A DNA stretch of 64,000 nucleotides from Pseudomonas fluorescens (GTDB lineage Bacteria; Pseudomonadota; Gammaproteobacteria; Pseudomonadales; Pseudomonadaceae), in contig NZ_CABVHJ010000009.1 of NCBI RefSeq assembly GCF_902497745.1, forward strand, positions 186,001 through 250,000. The letters are read 5' to 3'. The notes below the pieces were generated by a model. It was not told the origin of the DNA and did no database searches. It was given only the letters and a program-made list of their open reading frames with translations. A program made the position numbers and the translations under genes. This document shows, piece by piece, positions 10,598 through 21,575 of the stretch (position 1 is the stretch's first letter; each line of letters opens with the position of its first letter).

Positions 10598-13246
10598 ATG
10601 GTTCAAGTTCGCAAACTGGTGTTAGCAATAGCGGCCGCCTCGGCGCTGTCCTCCGGTATGGCGCATGCCCTCGGGCTCGGGGAGCTGACCCTGAAGTCGA
10701 CCCTGAACCAGCCGCTGGTGGCTGAAATCGAGCTGCTCGACGTCAAGGATCTCACCGCTGCCGAAGTGGTGCCGAGCCTGGCTTCACCTGAAGACTTTGC
10801 CAAGGCCGGCGTCGATCGCCAGGCTTTCCTCAATGATCTGACCTTCACCCCGGTGCTCAACGCCAGTGGCAAAAGCGTGCTGCGCGTAACGTCGAGCAAG
10901 CCGCTGTCGGAGCCGATGGTGAAATTCCTCGTGCAGGTGATGTGGCCAAACGGCCGTCTGCTGCGCGATTACAGCGTGCTGCTCGATCCGTCGAAGTTCT
11001 CGCCAGAGACCGCTGACGCCGCCGCACAACCGGCGCCGTCGCAGACCATCACCGCGCCGACCACTGGCGCCACGCACCCGACGCAATACACCACCACGCC
11101 GCGCGATACCCTCTGGGAAATCGCCGCGAAGGCGCGCAACGGTGGTTCGGTGCAGCAGACCATGCTGGCGATTCAAGCGCTGAACCCGGATGCGTTCATC
11201 GGCGGCAACATCAACCGTCTGAAAACTGGCCAGGTACTGCGCCTGCCGGATGCGGTGCAGAGCACGGCGTTGCCACAGTCCAAGGCCATTGCCGAAGTCG
11301 CGGCGCAGAACGAGGCCTGGCGCTCGGGCCGTCGTTATGTGGCCAAGCCAGGCACCGGTCAGCAGCAACTCGATGCGACCAACCGTGGTCGCGGCAATGC
11401 TGGCGCGGCACAGGATGCTCAAGACAATCTGAGTCTGGTCTCCGCCGAAAGCGCCAAGGCGCGCGGCAAAGGCCCGGCGGGTGACGCCAAGGCGCTGAGC
11501 AACAAGCTTGCGGTCACCCAGGAAAGCCTCGACACGACCCGTCGTGACAATGAGGAGCTGAAAAGCCGCATGTCCGATCTGCAAAGCCAGATGGACAAGC
11601 TGCAAAAACTGATCGAGCTGAAGAACAATCAGCTGGCGAAACTGCAGGCCGAAGGGGCGGGCGCTGCACCAGCCGCCAACGCTGCCGCACCGGCGGTGCC
11701 TGCAATCACGGCTGAACTGGCCGCCACGCCGCCAGCCACTCCAGCAGAAGCGGCGCCGACGCCAGAGTCGGCGATTGCGCCACCGGCTGAAACACCGGTT
11801 GAACCCGTTGTAGCGCCGAAGCCACCTGTCGATGAAGAGAAAACCTTCAATGAACTGCTGACCAATCCGGTTCTGCTGGGTCTGATCGGTGGCGGTGCAG
11901 TTGTCCTGCTGCTCCTGCTGTTGCTGCTGGCACGTCGCCGCAAAGCTCAGCAGGAAGCCGAGAAACACCTGCGCATGGCGCGTGCCCTGTCGGAAGAGCA
12001 AACATTCTCCGCCGAGCAGGATCTGCCGGAAAGCAGCTTCGAAGGTCTCGAAACCCCGGCGGCGAGCGTCAAGCTCAACACTCCGGCGGCTGCACCTGCT
12101 CCGGCACCCGTAGTGGCCCCGGTCGTCGCCCCGATCGTAATGGCTGAGCCGATTGCCGCGCCGCTGGTGGCGCCGGCCGCCGAGCGCTCTGATGATGTGC
12201 TCGACAAGGCACAATCGCACATCAACGCCGGTCGCCTGAATCAGGCTGCCGCGTTGCTGGAAGAGGGCGTCAGCCTGGAGCCGCAGCGCAGTGATCTGCG
12301 TCTGAAGCTGATGGAAGTCTACGGTCAGCAGGGTGATCGCGATGCGTTCGTCGGTCAGGAGCGTCAACTGGTGGCCAATGGCGACAACTTCGCCAAGGTC
12401 GAAGAGCTGAAAAGCCGCTTCCCGGCCATGGCCGTGGTCGCGGCTTCGGGTCTGGCCGCTGCTGCGGTGGCTGCCGAGCTGGACGCGCAATACGTCAAGG
12501 ATCTGCTGCTGGATGAGCCTGAAGCACCTGCGCCGTCGCCAGTGGAAGACGACCTCGACAGCGCGTTTGATCTGAGTCTGGACGATCTCGATAACATCAC
12601 CCCGGTAGAGCCTGCGCCCGTGGTTGAGCCAGAAGCGCCGGTCGAGCTCGACGAATTCCCGTCCGACGATGACCTGAGCTTCGAGTCGGTGCTGCAGCAG
12701 CAGACCGATATCAAAGAAAACCTGGATGATCTGTCGGACTTCGACCTTGATCTGGATCTCGGTGCCGAGCCGGCGGCTCCGGCAGTTGATCTGGCTGACG
12801 ATGACTTCCTGCTGGACCTGGACGAAGGCGTGAAGGATCTGCCGCCAGTCGAGGCGCCGGTGGTGGCTGACGTGCCGCAGGATGATCTGGAACTGCCGGC
12901 CGATTTCGATCTGTCGCTGGCCGACGAAATGGACAGCAACCCAGCGGCCGAACCTGATGCGTTCGCGGCCGAACTGGACGACGTCAACGCCGAGCTGGAT
13001 CGCCTGTCGCAAAGCATTGCCGAGCCGACCTTCACCGAAGCCGATGCCATGAAGGGTGATGATCTTGGCGAAGACGATTTCGACTTCCTCGCCGGCACCG
13101 ATGAAGCGGCGACCAAGCTTGATCTGGCTCAGGCCTACATCGACATGGGCGACAGCGACGGTGCACGCGACATCCTCAATGAAGTGTTGACTGAGGGTGA
13201 CGAGAAGCAGCGTGGTGAGGCCAAGGACATGCTTTCGAGCTTGTAG
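10598..13246 (+). CDS. fimV: FimV/HubP-type polar hub protein
   Basis: An 882-residue inner-membrane protein. It starts with a signal peptide (residues 1-24, ending MAHA), then the FimV N-terminal domain, a LysM peptidoglycan-binding module (about 163-217), a coiled coil (about 300-350), a proline/alanine linker, one membrane helix (about 423-445), a long acidic cytoplasmic part rich in Asp, Glu and Leu (about 640-830), and the conserved FimV C-terminal TPR-like segment (about 838-882, KLDLAQAYIDMGD). FimV organises the cell pole, supports type IV pilus assembly and raises cAMP in P. aeruginosa. GAGGCT lies just before the ATG. A terminator follows. Confidence 0.95.
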   Translation: MVQVRKLVLAIAAASALSSGMAHALGLGELTLKSTLNQPLVAEIELLDVKDLTAAEVVPSLASPEDFAKAGVDRQAFLNDLTFTPVLNASGKSVLRVTSSKPLSEPMVKFLVQVMWPNGRLLRDYSVLLDPSKFSPETADAAAQPAPSQTITAPTTGATHPTQYTTTPRDTLWEIAAKARNGGSVQQTMLAIQALNPDAFIGGNINRLKTGQVLRLPDAVQSTALPQSKAIAEVAAQNEAWRSGRRYVAKPGTGQQQLDATNRGRGNAGAAQDAQDNLSLVSAESAKARGKGPAGDAKALSNKLAVTQESLDTTRRDNEELKSRMSDLQSQMDKLQKLIELKNNQLAKLQAEGAGAAPAANAAAPAVPAITAELAATPPATPAEAAPTPESAIAPPAETPVEPVVAPKPPVDEEKTFNELLTNPVLLGLIGGGAVVLLLLLLLLARRRKAQQEAEKHLRMARALSEEQTFSAEQDLPESSFEGLETPAASVKLNTPAAAPAPAPVVAPVVAPIVMAEPIAAPLVAPAAERSDDVLDKAQSHINAGRLNQAAALLEEGVSLEPQRSDLRLKLMEVYGQQGDRDAFVGQERQLVANGDNFAKVEELKSRFPAMAVVAASGLAAAAVAAELDAQYVKDLLLDEPEAPAPSPVEDDLDSAFDLSLDDLDNITPVEPAPVVEPEAPVELDEFPSDDDLSFESVLQQQTDIKENLDDLSDFDLDLDLGAEPAAPAVDLADDDFLLDLDEGVKDLPPVEAPVVADVPQDDLELPADFDLSLADEMDSNPAAEPDAFAAELDDVNAELDRLSQSIAEPTFTEADAMKGDDLGEDDFDFLAGTDEAATKLDLAQAYIDMGDSDGARDILNEVLTEGDEKQRGEAKDMLSSL

Positions 13247-13268
13247 TAAGTCCAGCGGTGAACGAAAG

Positions 13269-13299
13269 CGGCAGCCCATTGAGGCTGCCGTTTTTGTTT
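13269..13299 (+). terminator. Intrinsic terminator after fimV
   Basis: An 8-bp stem CGGCAGCC/GGCTGCCG with a 6-base loop is followed by TTTTTG, 22 bases after the fimV stop. Confidence 0.85.
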
Positions 13300-13310
13300 G
13301 TCTTTTTTGA

Positions 13311-13393
13311 ATCAAAAGATCGCAGCCTTCGCCAGCTCCTACATGAGATGGCGTTCCCCTGTAGGAGCTGCCGAAGGCTGCGATCTTTTGATC
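13311..13393. repeat. Long inverted repeat (REP-like, AGATCGCAGCC family)
   Basis: Near-perfect arms of about 33 bases, one mismatch, running from ATCAAAAGATCGCAGCC to its complement with TGTAGGAGCTG at the inner ends. A related copy occurs at 23060-23155. This is a second REP family distinct from the GCGAGCTTGCTCGC type. Confidence 0.85.
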
Positions 13394-13462
13394 TTGAAAC
13401 TGGTATCCCCGGTCCACAGCCTTATAATGCCCGCCTTTGCACAAACAGCAGGCTGTCCCACC

Positions 13463-14317
13463 TTGGCAAACATAGATAACCCGGTCGCCGAAATGGCCCC
13501 CGACGGCTTTTACCGCGTCGCGCTGGGCGTTGAGTACAAAGGCTCGCGCTACAGCGGCTGGCAGCGTCAGTTGACGGGTGTGGCGACGGTTCAGGAAGAA
13601 CTCGAAAAAGCCCTGTCGAAAGTCGCCAACTCACCGGTTTCACTGCAGTGCGCCGGGCGCACCGACGCGGGCGTGCATGCCTGCGGGCAGGTGGTGCATT
13701 TCGATACGACCGTCGATCGTTCGCTGAAAGCCTGGGTCATGGGCGCCAACATCAATCTGCCTCACGACATCAGCGTCAGTTGGGCGCGGGTGATGCCGGC
13801 GCATTTTCATGCGCGGTTCAAAGCCATCGCCCGGCGTTATCGCTACGTGATCTACAACGATCAGATCCGCCCGGCGCATCTCAACGAAGAAATCACCTGG
13901 AACCACCGCCCGCTGGACGTCGAGCGCATGGCCGAGGCTGCGCAGTACCTGATCGGCACTCACGATTTCAGTGCTTTTCGTGCCGGCCAATGCCAAGCCA
14001 AGTCGCCGATCAAGAAGATGCATCACCTGCGCGTGACCCGGCACGGCAAGATGATCGTGCTCGACATCCGCGCCAATGCGTTTTTGCATCACATGGTGCG
14101 CAATATCGCTGGCGTATTGATGACCATTGGTGCCGGCGAGCGACCGGTGGAGTGGATGAAGGAAGTCCTGGAGAGTCGTGAGCGTCGTTCTGGCGGCGTC
14201 ACAGCGCATCCGTACGGCCTGTATCTGGTGCAGGTCGAGTACCACGATGAATTCCCGTTGCCCGAGCGTTTTATCGGGCCACATTTCCTTACGGGTTTCT
14301 CCGAACTTGACGGCTGA
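13463..14317 (+). CDS. truA: tRNA pseudouridine(38-40) synthase
   Basis: TruA makes pseudouridine at positions 38-40 of tRNA anticodon arms. The catalytic Asp lies in [10 protein letters not shown] and the C-terminal core in [11 protein letters not shown]; length 284 residues from the TTG start. TTG 13463 ([15 protein letters not shown]) is preferred because a CAGG sequence lies about 10 bases upstream; ATG 13493, giving 274 residues and starting [11 protein letters not shown], is the alternative and has no clear ribosome binding site. It opens the truA-trpF-accD-folC cluster. Confidence 0.93.
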   Translation: MANIDNPVAEMAPDGFYRVALGVEYKGSRYSGWQRQLTGVATVQEELEKALSKVANSPVSLQCAGRTDAGVHACGQVVHFDTTVDRSLKAWVMGANINLPHDISVSWARVMPAHFHARFKAIARRYRYVIYNDQIRPAHLNEEITWNHRPLDVERMAEAAQYLIGTHDFSAFRAGQCQAKSPIKKMHHLRVTRHGKMIVLDIRANAFLHHMVRNIAGVLMTIGAGERPVEWMKEVLESRERRSGGVTAHPYGLYLVQVEYHDEFPLPERFIGPHFLTGFSELDG

Positions 14318-14382
14318 CGCCCTCGAACGCTTTTGTTACCATCCGGGACTTTCCCGGATTTTGCCTCGGAGTTTTTCTCGAA

Positions 14383-15009
14383 ATGTCAGCCGTTCGCAGC
14401 AAGATCTGCGGGATTACCCGCATAGAAGACGCGCTGGCCGCCGTTGAGGCCGGGGCGGATGCGATCGGGTTCGTGTTCTACGCCAAGAGTCCGCGTGCAG
14501 TATCCGTGCAGCAGGCGCGGGCGATCATCAAGGCGTTACCGCCGTTTGTGACCACCGTGGGTTTGTTCGTCAATGCCAGTCGTTGCGAGCTGGGGGAAAT
14601 CCTCGATGCCGTGCCGCTGGATCTGTTGCAGTTCCATGGCGATGAAGTCGCTGAAGACTGCGAAGGCTGGCATCGTCCGTACATCAAGGCGTTGCGGGTC
14701 AAGGCCGGCGATGACATTGCGGCAGCGGTTGATGCCTACCCGAGCGCCAGCGGCGTGCTGCTCGACACTTATGTCGAAGGTGTGCCCGGCGGAACCGGTG
14801 AGGCGTTCGACTGGTCATTGATTCCGCAGGTTTTGAGCAAGCCGTTGATTCTCGCGGGTGGTTTGACGCCGGAGAATGTCGCGGATGCCGTGGCTCGGGT
14901 AAAACCCTATGCGGTAGACGTCAGTGGTGGAGTAGAGGCGAGCAAGGGCATCAAGGATCACGCAAAGGTTCGAGCGTTCATCGACGCTGTACGCAAAGCG
15001 CCATATTGA
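14383..15009 (+). CDS. trpF: Phosphoribosylanthranilate isomerase
   Basis: TrpF, 208 residues, a TIM barrel that performs the Amadori rearrangement of phosphoribosylanthranilate in tryptophan synthesis. The general base C9 (KICGITR) and the phosphate-binding C-terminal loops ([17 protein letters not shown]) are present, as is the acid Asp in LLDTYVEG. As in other pseudomonads it is not linked to the other trp genes but lies between truA and accD. Confidence 0.97.
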   Translation: MSAVRSKICGITRIEDALAAVEAGADAIGFVFYAKSPRAVSVQQARAIIKALPPFVTTVGLFVNASRCELGEILDAVPLDLLQFHGDEVAEDCEGWHRPYIKALRVKAGDDIAAAVDAYPSASGVLLDTYVEGVPGGTGEAFDWSLIPQVLSKPLILAGGLTPENVADAVARVKPYAVDVSGGVEASKGIKDHAKVRAFIDAVRKAPY

Positions 15010-15213
15010 TGTGACGGCTGGCAGTCTGCCGCCGTCCATCAATGCACTTGCACAAAGCAGGCGCGGCTGAGGGTTAATGGAATGTACGCAGGTCATGTTT
15101 CGCGCTGACCGTGGCTGTTCATCAACCATCGCCACACACATGAATTTAGCTGAAGGGCATACGCGGGGCTGCGAACCAGAGCGTTCGGGCCGCCGGTACT
15201 GGAGAAAGAAAGC

Positions 15214-16134
15214 ATGAGCAACTGGTTAGTAGACAAACTGATCCCTTCGATCATGCGTTCCGAGGTCAAGAAGAGCTCGGTCCCTGAAGGTCTGTGGCAC
15301 AAATGCCCGTCCTGCGAGGCGGTGCTGTATCGTCCGGAGCTGGAAAAGACCCTGGACGTTTGCCCCAAATGCAACCACCACATGCGCATCGGCGCACGTG
15401 CACGCATCGATATCTTCCTCGATGCTGAAGGTCGCAACGAACTGGGCGCCGATCTTGAGCCGGTTGACCGTCTGAAGTTCCGCGACGGCAAGAAGTACAA
15501 GGATCGCCTGACCGCTGCACAGAAGCAGACTGGCGAGAAAGACGCGCTGATCTCGGTCAGCGGTACCTTGCTGGGCATGCCAGTGGTGGTTTCCGCGTTC
15601 GAATTCAACTTCATGGGCGGTTCCATGGGCGCCATCGTCGGTGAGCGCTTCGTACGCGCCGCCAACTACGCCCTGGAAAATCGCTGCCCGATGATCTGCT
15701 TCGCCGCCTCTGGTGGTGCGCGCATGCAGGAAGCGCTGATCTCGCTGATGCAGATGGCCAAGACTTCGGCTGTGCTGGCGCGTCTGCGTGAAGAAGGCAT
15801 TCCGTTCATCTCCGTACTGACCGACCCGGTCTACGGCGGTGTTTCCGCGAGTCTGGCGATGCTCGGCGACGTCATCGTCGGTGAGCCGAAAGCCCTGATC
15901 GGCTTCGCCGGTCCGCGTGTTATCGAACAAACCGTGCGTGAAAAACTGCCGGAAGGCTTCCAGCGCAGCGAATTCCTCCTGGAGCACGGTGCAATCGACA
16001 TGATCATCCACCGTCAGGAACTGCGCCCGCGTCTGGGTAACCTGCTGGCACAGATGACTGGCAAGCCGACGCCGAAGTTCGTCGCCGCGCCAATCGAGCC
16101 GATCGTAGTTCCACCGGTACCTGCTGGCCTATGA
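15214..16134 (+). CDS. accD: Acetyl-CoA carboxylase carboxyltransferase subunit beta
   Basis: AccD, 306 residues. With AccA it transfers carboxyl from carboxybiotin to acetyl-CoA, the first step of fatty acid synthesis. The N-terminal zinc ribbon has C31, C34, C50 and C53, and the crotonase-like carboxyltransferase core includes [13 protein letters not shown] and [10 protein letters not shown]. The ATG follows GGAGAAAGA. The stop overlaps the folC start as ATGA, so translation of the two is coupled. Confidence 0.97.
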   Translation: MSNWLVDKLIPSIMRSEVKKSSVPEGLWHKCPSCEAVLYRPELEKTLDVCPKCNHHMRIGARARIDIFLDAEGRNELGADLEPVDRLKFRDGKKYKDRLTAAQKQTGEKDALISVSGTLLGMPVVVSAFEFNFMGGSMGAIVGERFVRAANYALENRCPMICFAASGGARMQEALISLMQMAKTSAVLARLREEGIPFISVLTDPVYGGVSASLAMLGDVIVGEPKALIGFAGPRVIEQTVREKLPEGFQRSEFLLEHGAIDMIIHRQELRPRLGNLLAQMTGKPTPKFVAAPIEPIVVPPVPAGL

Positions 16135-17438
16135 CCGAGCGCACCCTTGGCGAATGGCTCGCCTACCTTGAGCAGTTGCATCCGTCGGCCATCGACATGG
16201 GCCTGGAGCGTTCGCAACAGGTAGCGTCCCGCATGGGGCTGGGCCAGCCGGCGCCTCGGGTGATTACGGTCACCGGCACCAACGGCAAGGGGTCGACCTG
16301 CGCTTTCGTGGCTTCATTGCTGCGCGCGCAGGGCCTGAGCGTTGGTGTCTACAATTCTCCGCACCTGCTGCGTTACAACGAGCGGGTGCAGCTCAATGGC
16401 GTCGAAGCCACTGACGCGCAGCTGTGCGAAGCCTTTGCTGCGGTCGAGGCCGGGCGCGGCGACACTTCCCTGACTTACTTCGAAATGGGCACCCTTGCGG
16501 CGTTCTGGCTGTTTCAGCAGGCCGGGCTCGATGCGGTGGTGCTGGAAGTCGGGCTGGGCGGGCGTCTGGACACGGTCAACGTGGTCGATGCCGACATCGC
16601 GCTGGTCACTAGCATTGGCGTCGATCATGCCGATTATCTGGGCGACACCCGCGAATCCGTGGCTTTCGAGAAAGCCGGAATTTTCCGTCAGGGCAAACCT
16701 GCCTTGTGCGGCGATCTGAATCCTCCACAACCGTTGCTCGACAAGGCGCGTGAACTGGCCTGTCCGTTCTTCCTGCGTGGGCGTGACTTCGATCTCGGCA
16801 TCACTGATCAGCACTGGCAGTGGCGCGGTACCGATGCGCAAGGGCAGGCTGTCGAATTGCGTGACTTGCCGCTGCTCGATCTGCCGATGGAAAACGCCGC
16901 GTTGGCGTTGCAGGCGTATCTGTTGCTCGGTTTGCCGTGGAGTGCGCAACAGATTGTGGCGGCGTTGCAGGCGACTCGCGTGGTCGGTCGACTGGATCGC
17001 CGCTCGTTCGAGTGGAACGGCAAGCGTCTGAACCTGTTGCTGGATGTAGGGCATAACCCGCATGCCGCCGAGTATCTGGCCCGTCGTCTGGCCTCGCGTC
17101 CGCCCGTCGGCAAGCGTCTGGCGGTGTTCGGTCTGTTGGTCGACAAGGATCTGGATGGTGTTGTCAGCGAATTGAATGCTAGTGTCGAGCACTGGGCTGT
17201 AGCGCCGCTGGATTCACCGCGCGCGCGCCCTGTGGCTGAGTTGCACGCGGCACTGCAGAACCTTGGCGCCGCCGTCACGTCTTACGACAGTGTCGCGTCC
17301 GCACTGGAAGGGCAGTGCGCCGTGGCGACCAGCGACGACGAGATTCTGTTGTTCGGATCATTTTATTGTGTCGCCGAGGCCCTCGAATGGCTGTCCCGGC
17401 GCTCCACGGAGGAAGCGGCAAATGGCTTTGCTGGATAA
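16131..17438 (+). CDS. folC: Dihydrofolate synthase / folylpolyglutamate synthase
   Basis: FolC, 435 residues, a Mur-ligase-type ATP-dependent enzyme that adds glutamate to dihydropteroate and to folates. The P-loop [12 protein letters not shown] is at about residues 48-59 and the family motif [10 protein letters not shown] at about 143-152. It starts within the accD stop codon (ATGA overlap) and its end overlaps the next gene by 17 bases. Confidence 0.97.
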   Translation: MTERTLGEWLAYLEQLHPSAIDMGLERSQQVASRMGLGQPAPRVITVTGTNGKGSTCAFVASLLRAQGLSVGVYNSPHLLRYNERVQLNGVEATDAQLCEAFAAVEAGRGDTSLTYFEMGTLAAFWLFQQAGLDAVVLEVGLGGRLDTVNVVDADIALVTSIGVDHADYLGDTRESVAFEKAGIFRQGKPALCGDLNPPQPLLDKARELACPFFLRGRDFDLGITDQHWQWRGTDAQGQAVELRDLPLLDLPMENAALALQAYLLLGLPWSAQQIVAALQATRVVGRLDRRSFEWNGKRLNLLLDVGHNPHAAEYLARRLASRPPVGKRLAVFGLLVDKDLDGVVSELNASVEHWAVAPLDSPRARPVAELHAALQNLGAAVTSYDSVASALEGQCAVATSDDEILLFGSFYCVAEALEWLSRRSTEEAANGFAG

Positions 17439-18084
17439 AGCGTACAAGCAGCGCATGGTTGGCGCTTTGGTGCTGGTTGCGCTGGCGGTGATCTTCCTGC
17501 CGATGCTGTTTTCCCGTCAGGATGAGCAGCGTCAGGTGACTGTCGAAGCGCCTGCCGCGCCGCAAGCGCCTGCCGTGCCGCAAGTGCAAATGGAAACCGT
17601 GGCTGTTCCCGAGCCGCAAGCCTTGCCGCAAGAGCCAGTGCCGACCGATGAAGAAGTCGCCGAAGACACGGCGCCTGCTGCATCCGCTGCGCCGGCACCG
17701 GCACCGGCACCGACAGCGCCCATTATGATCACCAAGCCTGTTGCGCCGCCCGCGGTGGCCAAGCCGATTCCGGCACCTGCTCAGCCGATCACTGCGGCCT
17801 CAAGCAAGCCTGACACCACGCAAAGCCGCGTCGATGCCAATGGCCTGTCGGTGAGCTGGTCGGTGCAGCTGGCCAGTCTGTCGAGTCGCGCCAGTGCAGA
17901 GAGTTTGCAGAAAACCCTGCGCAGCCAAGGCTACAACGCCTATATCCGTTCGGCCGATGGCAAGAATCGGGTATTTGTCGGTCCGCTGATCGAGCGTGCC
18001 GAAGCCGATCGTCTGCGGGATCTGTTGGGTCGTCAGCAGAACCTCAAGGGTTTTGTCGTGCGCTTCCAGCCTGAGCGCGGTTAA
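17422..18084 (+). CDS. SPOR-domain membrane protein (DedD-like)
   Basis: A 220-residue protein with a short cytoplasmic start, one membrane helix (about residues 12-31), a proline/alanine-rich periplasmic linker and a C-terminal SPOR domain (about 140-218; VSWSVQLASLSSRASAESL and VFVGPLIERAEA) that binds denuded septal glycan. E. coli DedD, which helps cell division, has the same layout and the same position next to folC and cvpA. ATG 17422 with GGAGGAAG upstream was chosen over the much longer open frame. It overlaps the folC end. Confidence 0.9.
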   Translation: MALLDKAYKQRMVGALVLVALAVIFLPMLFSRQDEQRQVTVEAPAAPQAPAVPQVQMETVAVPEPQALPQEPVPTDEEVAEDTAPAASAAPAPAPAPTAPIMITKPVAPPAVAKPIPAPAQPITAASSKPDTTQSRVDANGLSVSWSVQLASLSSRASAESLQKTLRSQGYNAYIRSADGKNRVFVGPLIERAEADRLRDLLGRQQNLKGFVVRFQPERG

Positions 18085-18182
18085 AAACTATCGCCTCGAT
18101 TGAAATGCACTGACAATCGCAGCTTACCGAGAGGCATGCGCTCTGCTAAAATGCGCCGCCTTATCCGTCTGTAGGCTGCACT

Positions 18183-18743
18183 GTGCCATTTACCTGGGTT
18201 GACTGGGCGATCGTTGCAATCATCGCCATCTCCGCTTTGATCAGTTTGAGCCGCGGCTTCGTCAAGGAAGCATTATCGCTGGTGACCTGGATCATCGCAG
18301 GAGTCGTCGCCTGGATGTTCGGTGGCTCATTGTCCGAGTACCTCGCCGGATACATCGAAACCCCATCGGCTCGCGTGATCGCGGGCTGTGCCATCATGTT
18401 TGTCGCCACACTGATCGTGGGCGCAATGATCAATTATCTTATCGGCGAGTTGGTTCGCGTCACCGGGTTGTCCGGGACCGATCGATTCCTCGGCATGGCC
18501 TTCGGCGCAGCGCGTGGCGTGTTGCTGGTGGTCGTGGCGGTCGGGCTGTTGAGCCTGGGGCCGGTACAGCAGGACGGGTGGTGGAAAGAATCACAGCTCG
18601 TACCAAAATTTCTATTGGTCGCTGATTGGTCCAAAAACCTGATACTCGGGTGGAGCAGTCAGTGGCTTGCCAGCGGAATCAGCGTACCCGCTGATATTCC
18701 GTTCAAGGAGCAACTCTTGCCGTCGGCGAAAACGCCTCAGTGA
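18183..18743 (+). CDS. cvpA: CvpA-family membrane protein
   Basis: A 186-residue integral membrane protein with four hydrophobic helices (about residues 5-25, 28-50, 64-85 and 102-123) and the CvpA signature around FVKEALSLVTWI. CvpA is named for colicin V production and its basic function is not settled. It starts with GTG and lies directly upstream of purF, the conserved arrangement. Confidence 0.92.
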   Translation: MPFTWVDWAIVAIIAISALISLSRGFVKEALSLVTWIIAGVVAWMFGGSLSEYLAGYIETPSARVIAGCAIMFVATLIVGAMINYLIGELVRVTGLSGTDRFLGMAFGAARGVLLVVVAVGLLSLGPVQQDGWWKESQLVPKFLLVADWSKNLILGWSSQWLASGISVPADIPFKEQLLPSAKTPQ

Positions 18744-18784
18744 GTGTTGTTCAGTTCAGATCCATTAAGTAGGGGTTGCGTCGC

Positions 18785-20290
18785 ATGTGTGGCATCGTCG
18801 GTATCGTCGGTAAGTCGAACGTCAATCAGGCGCTGTATGACGCGCTAACCGTGCTCCAGCACCGCGGCCAGGACGCTGCCGGTATCGTGACCAGCCATGA
18901 TGGCCGGTTGTTCCTGCGCAAGGACAATGGCCTGGTGCGTGACGTGTTTCAACAGCGTCACATGCAGCGTCTGGTCGGCCACATGGGTATCGGCCACGTC
19001 CGTTACCCGACCGCGGGCAGCTCGACTTCGGCCGAAGCCCAGCCGTTTTACGTCAACTCGCCTTACGGCATCACCCTGGCGCACAACGGTAACCTGACCA
19101 ACGTCGAACAGTTGGCCAAAGAGATTTACGAATCCGATCTGCGTCACGTCAACACCAGTTCCGACTCGGAAGTGCTGCTGAACGTGTTCGCCCACGAGCT
19201 GGCTCAGCGCGGCAAGCTGCAGCCGACCGAAGAAGACGTGTTTGCCGCCGTGACCGACGTGCACAACCGTTGCGTCGGCGGTTATGCAGTAGTCGCCATG
19301 GTGACCGGTTACGGCATCGTCGGTTTCCGCGACCCGCACGGCATCCGTCCGATCGTGTTCGGCCAGCGTCACACCGACGAAGGCGTCGAGTACATGATCG
19401 CCTCGGAAAGCGTTTCGCTGGACGTGCTCGGTTTCACCCTGATTCGCGACTTGGCTCCGGGCGAAGCGGTCTACATCACTGAAGACGGCAAGCTGCACAC
19501 CCGTCAGTGCGCGACCAACCCGTCCCTGACCCCGTGCATCTTCGAACACGTCTACCTGGCGCGTCCGGATTCGATCATCGACGGCGTGTCGGTCTACAAG
19601 GCCCGTCTGCGCATGGGTGAGAAGCTCGCCGAGAAGATCCTGCGCGAGCGTCCAGAGCACGACATTGACGTGGTTATCCCGATTCCGGACACCAGCCGTA
19701 CCGCAGCACTGGAACTGGCCAACCACCTGGGCGTGAAATTCCGCGAAGGTTTCGTCAAGAACCGTTACATCGGCCGTACCTTCATCATGCCGGGCCAGGC
19801 GGCGCGCAAGAAGTCGGTGCGTCAGAAGCTCAACGCCATCGAGCTGGAATTCCGCGGCAAGAACGTGATGCTGGTCGACGACTCGATCGTGCGCGGCACC
19901 ACGTGCAAGCAGATCATCCAGATGGCCCGTGAAGCCGGTGCGAAAAACGTCTACTTCTGCTCGGCAGCGCCAGCGGTACGCTTCCCGAACGTATACGGCA
20001 TCGACATGCCGAGCGCGCACGAACTGATCGCGCACAACCGTTCGACTCAGGACGTGGCGGATCTGATCGGCGCTGACTGGCTGATCTATCAGGACCTGCC
20101 TGACTTGATCGAAGCAGTCGGCGGCGGCAAGATCAAAATCGAGAACTTCGATTGCGCGGTGTTTGACGGCAAGTACGTCACCGGCGACGTCGACGAGGCT
20201 TATCTGGACAAGATCGAACAGGCACGCAACGATGCCTCGAAGGTCAAGACCCAAGCGGTCAGTGCGATCATCGATCTGTACAACAACTGA
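18785..20290 (+). CDS. purF: Amidophosphoribosyltransferase
   Basis: PurF, 501 residues. It joins ammonia from glutamine to PRPP, the first committed purine step. The N-terminal nucleophile cysteine is C2, exposed after Met removal (MCGIVGIVG), which fixes the start at 18785 rather than the open codons before it. The PRPP-binding loop [13 protein letters not shown] is at about residues 361-373. It is followed by a good terminator. Confidence 0.98.
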   Translation: MCGIVGIVGKSNVNQALYDALTVLQHRGQDAAGIVTSHDGRLFLRKDNGLVRDVFQQRHMQRLVGHMGIGHVRYPTAGSSTSAEAQPFYVNSPYGITLAHNGNLTNVEQLAKEIYESDLRHVNTSSDSEVLLNVFAHELAQRGKLQPTEEDVFAAVTDVHNRCVGGYAVVAMVTGYGIVGFRDPHGIRPIVFGQRHTDEGVEYMIASESVSLDVLGFTLIRDLAPGEAVYITEDGKLHTRQCATNPSLTPCIFEHVYLARPDSIIDGVSVYKARLRMGEKLAEKILRERPEHDIDVVIPIPDTSRTAALELANHLGVKFREGFVKNRYIGRTFIMPGQAARKKSVRQKLNAIELEFRGKNVMLVDDSIVRGTTCKQIIQMAREAGAKNVYFCSAAPAVRFPNVYGIDMPSAHELIAHNRSTQDVADLIGADWLIYQDLPDLIEAVGGGKIKIENFDCAVFDGKYVTGDVDEAYLDKIEQARNDASKVKTQAVSAIIDLYNN

Positions 20291-20296
20291 GTTTCT

Positions 20297-20319
20297 ACCG
20301 GCCCTGAGGGGCCGGTTTT
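20297..20319 (+). terminator. Intrinsic terminator after purF
   Basis: An ACCGGCCC/GGGGCCGGT hairpin with a very short loop followed by TTTT, 7 bases after the purF stop. Confidence 0.85.
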
Positions 20320-20363
20320 GTATCTGACTTTCAATTTTCGAGAACAGGGCAAGGAGTGACAGC

Positions 20364-21575
20364 ATGAGTCAGGAATGGGATGCCGGTCGGCTGGACAGCG
20401 ACCTTGAAGGCGTAGCGTTCGATACCCTGGCCGTACGTGCCGGTCAGCACCGTACGCCGGAAGGCGAGCACGGTGATCCGATGTTCTTCACCTCCAGCTA
20501 CGTGTTCCGCACCGCTGCCGACGCCGCCGCGCGGTTTGCCGGGGAAGTGCCGGGCAACGTTTACTCGCGTTACACCAACCCGACCGTGCGCGCGTTCGAA
20601 GAGCGCATTGCTGCGTTGGAAAGCGCCGAGCAGGCCGTAGCGACTGCAACTGGCATGGCCGCGATCATGGCGGTGGTAATGAGCCTGTGCAGCGCCGGCG
20701 ATCACGTTCTGGTTTCGCGCAGTGTGTTCGGTTCGACCATCAGCCTGTTCGAGAAGTACTTCAAACGTTTCGGCGTTGAAGTCGATTACGTTCCGTTGGC
20801 TGACCTGTCGGCCTGGGGTGCGGCGATCAAGTCCAACACCAAACTGCTCTTTGTCGAGTCGCCATCCAACCCACTGGCCGAACTGGTTGATATCACCGCA
20901 CTGGCTGAAATCGCGCACGCCAAAGGCGCGATGCTGGTGGTCGACAACTGCTTCTGCACGCCAGCGTTGCAGCAACCGCTGAAAATGGGTGCAGACATCG
21001 TTGTGCACTCGGCGACCAAGTTCATCGACGGACAGGGCCGTTGCATGGGCGGTGTGGTTGCGGGCCGCAGCGAACAGATGAAAGAGATCGTCGGCTTCCT
21101 GCGCACCGCCGGGCCGACCTTGAGCCCGTTCAACGCGTGGATCTTCCTCAAAGGCCTGGAAACCCTGAACCTGCGGATGAAGGCGCACTGCGCCAACGCC
21201 CAGGAGCTGGCCGAATGGCTGGAGCAGCAGGACGGCATCGAGAAAGTCCATTACGCCGGTCTGAAGAGCCATCCGCAGCACGAACTGGCTCAGCGTCAGC
21301 AGAAAGGCTTCGGTGCGGTAGTGAGTTTTGAGGTCAAGGGCGGCAAAGAGGGCGCCTGGCGCTTTATCGATGCCACCCGGCTGATTTCGATCACGGCCAA
21401 CCTCGGTGACAGCAAAACCACCATCACGCATCCGAGCACCACGTCTCACGGCCGTCTGGCGCCGCAGGAGCGGGAAGCGGCGGGCATTCGTGACAGCCTG
21501 ATTCGCATTGCGGTCGGTCTGGAAGATGTCGCGGATCTGCAAGCCGATCTGGCACGCGGTCTGGCAGCGTTGTGA
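20364..21575 (+). CDS. metZ: O-succinylhomoserine sulfhydrylase
   Basis: MetZ, 403 residues, a PLP enzyme of the Cys/Met family. In Pseudomonas it makes homocysteine directly from O-succinylhomoserine and sulfide. The PLP lysine is K219 ([12 protein letters not shown]). GGAGTGACAGC precedes the ATG. The stop overlaps the start of the SDR gene (GTGA). Confidence 0.95.
   Translation: MSQEWDAGRLDSDLEGVAFDTLAVRAGQHRTPEGEHGDPMFFTSSYVFRTAADAAARFAGEVPGNVYSRYTNPTVRAFEERIAALESAEQAVATATGMAAIMAVVMSLCSAGDHVLVSRSVFGSTISLFEKYFKRFGVEVDYVPLADLSAWGAAIKSNTKLLFVESPSNPLAELVDITALAEIAHAKGAMLVVDNCFCTPALQQPLKMGADIVVHSATKFIDGQGRCMGGVVAGRSEQMKEIVGFLRTAGPTLSPFNAWIFLKGLETLNLRMKAHCANAQELAEWLEQQDGIEKVHYAGLKSHPQHELAQRQQKGFGAVVSFEVKGGKEGAWRFIDATRLISITANLGDSKTTITHPSTTSHGRLAPQEREAAGIRDSLIRIAVGLEDVADLQADLARGLAAL

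Noticed and set aside
10784-13444. 886-codon open frame antisense to fimV
   Set aside because: Its composition (Arg/Gln/His-rich) mirrors the acidic Ala/Asp/Leu codons of fimV; no RBS and no family.
18845-20365. 506-codon frame antisense to purF
   Set aside because: Shadow frame; purF is intact and the frame has no recognisable domain.
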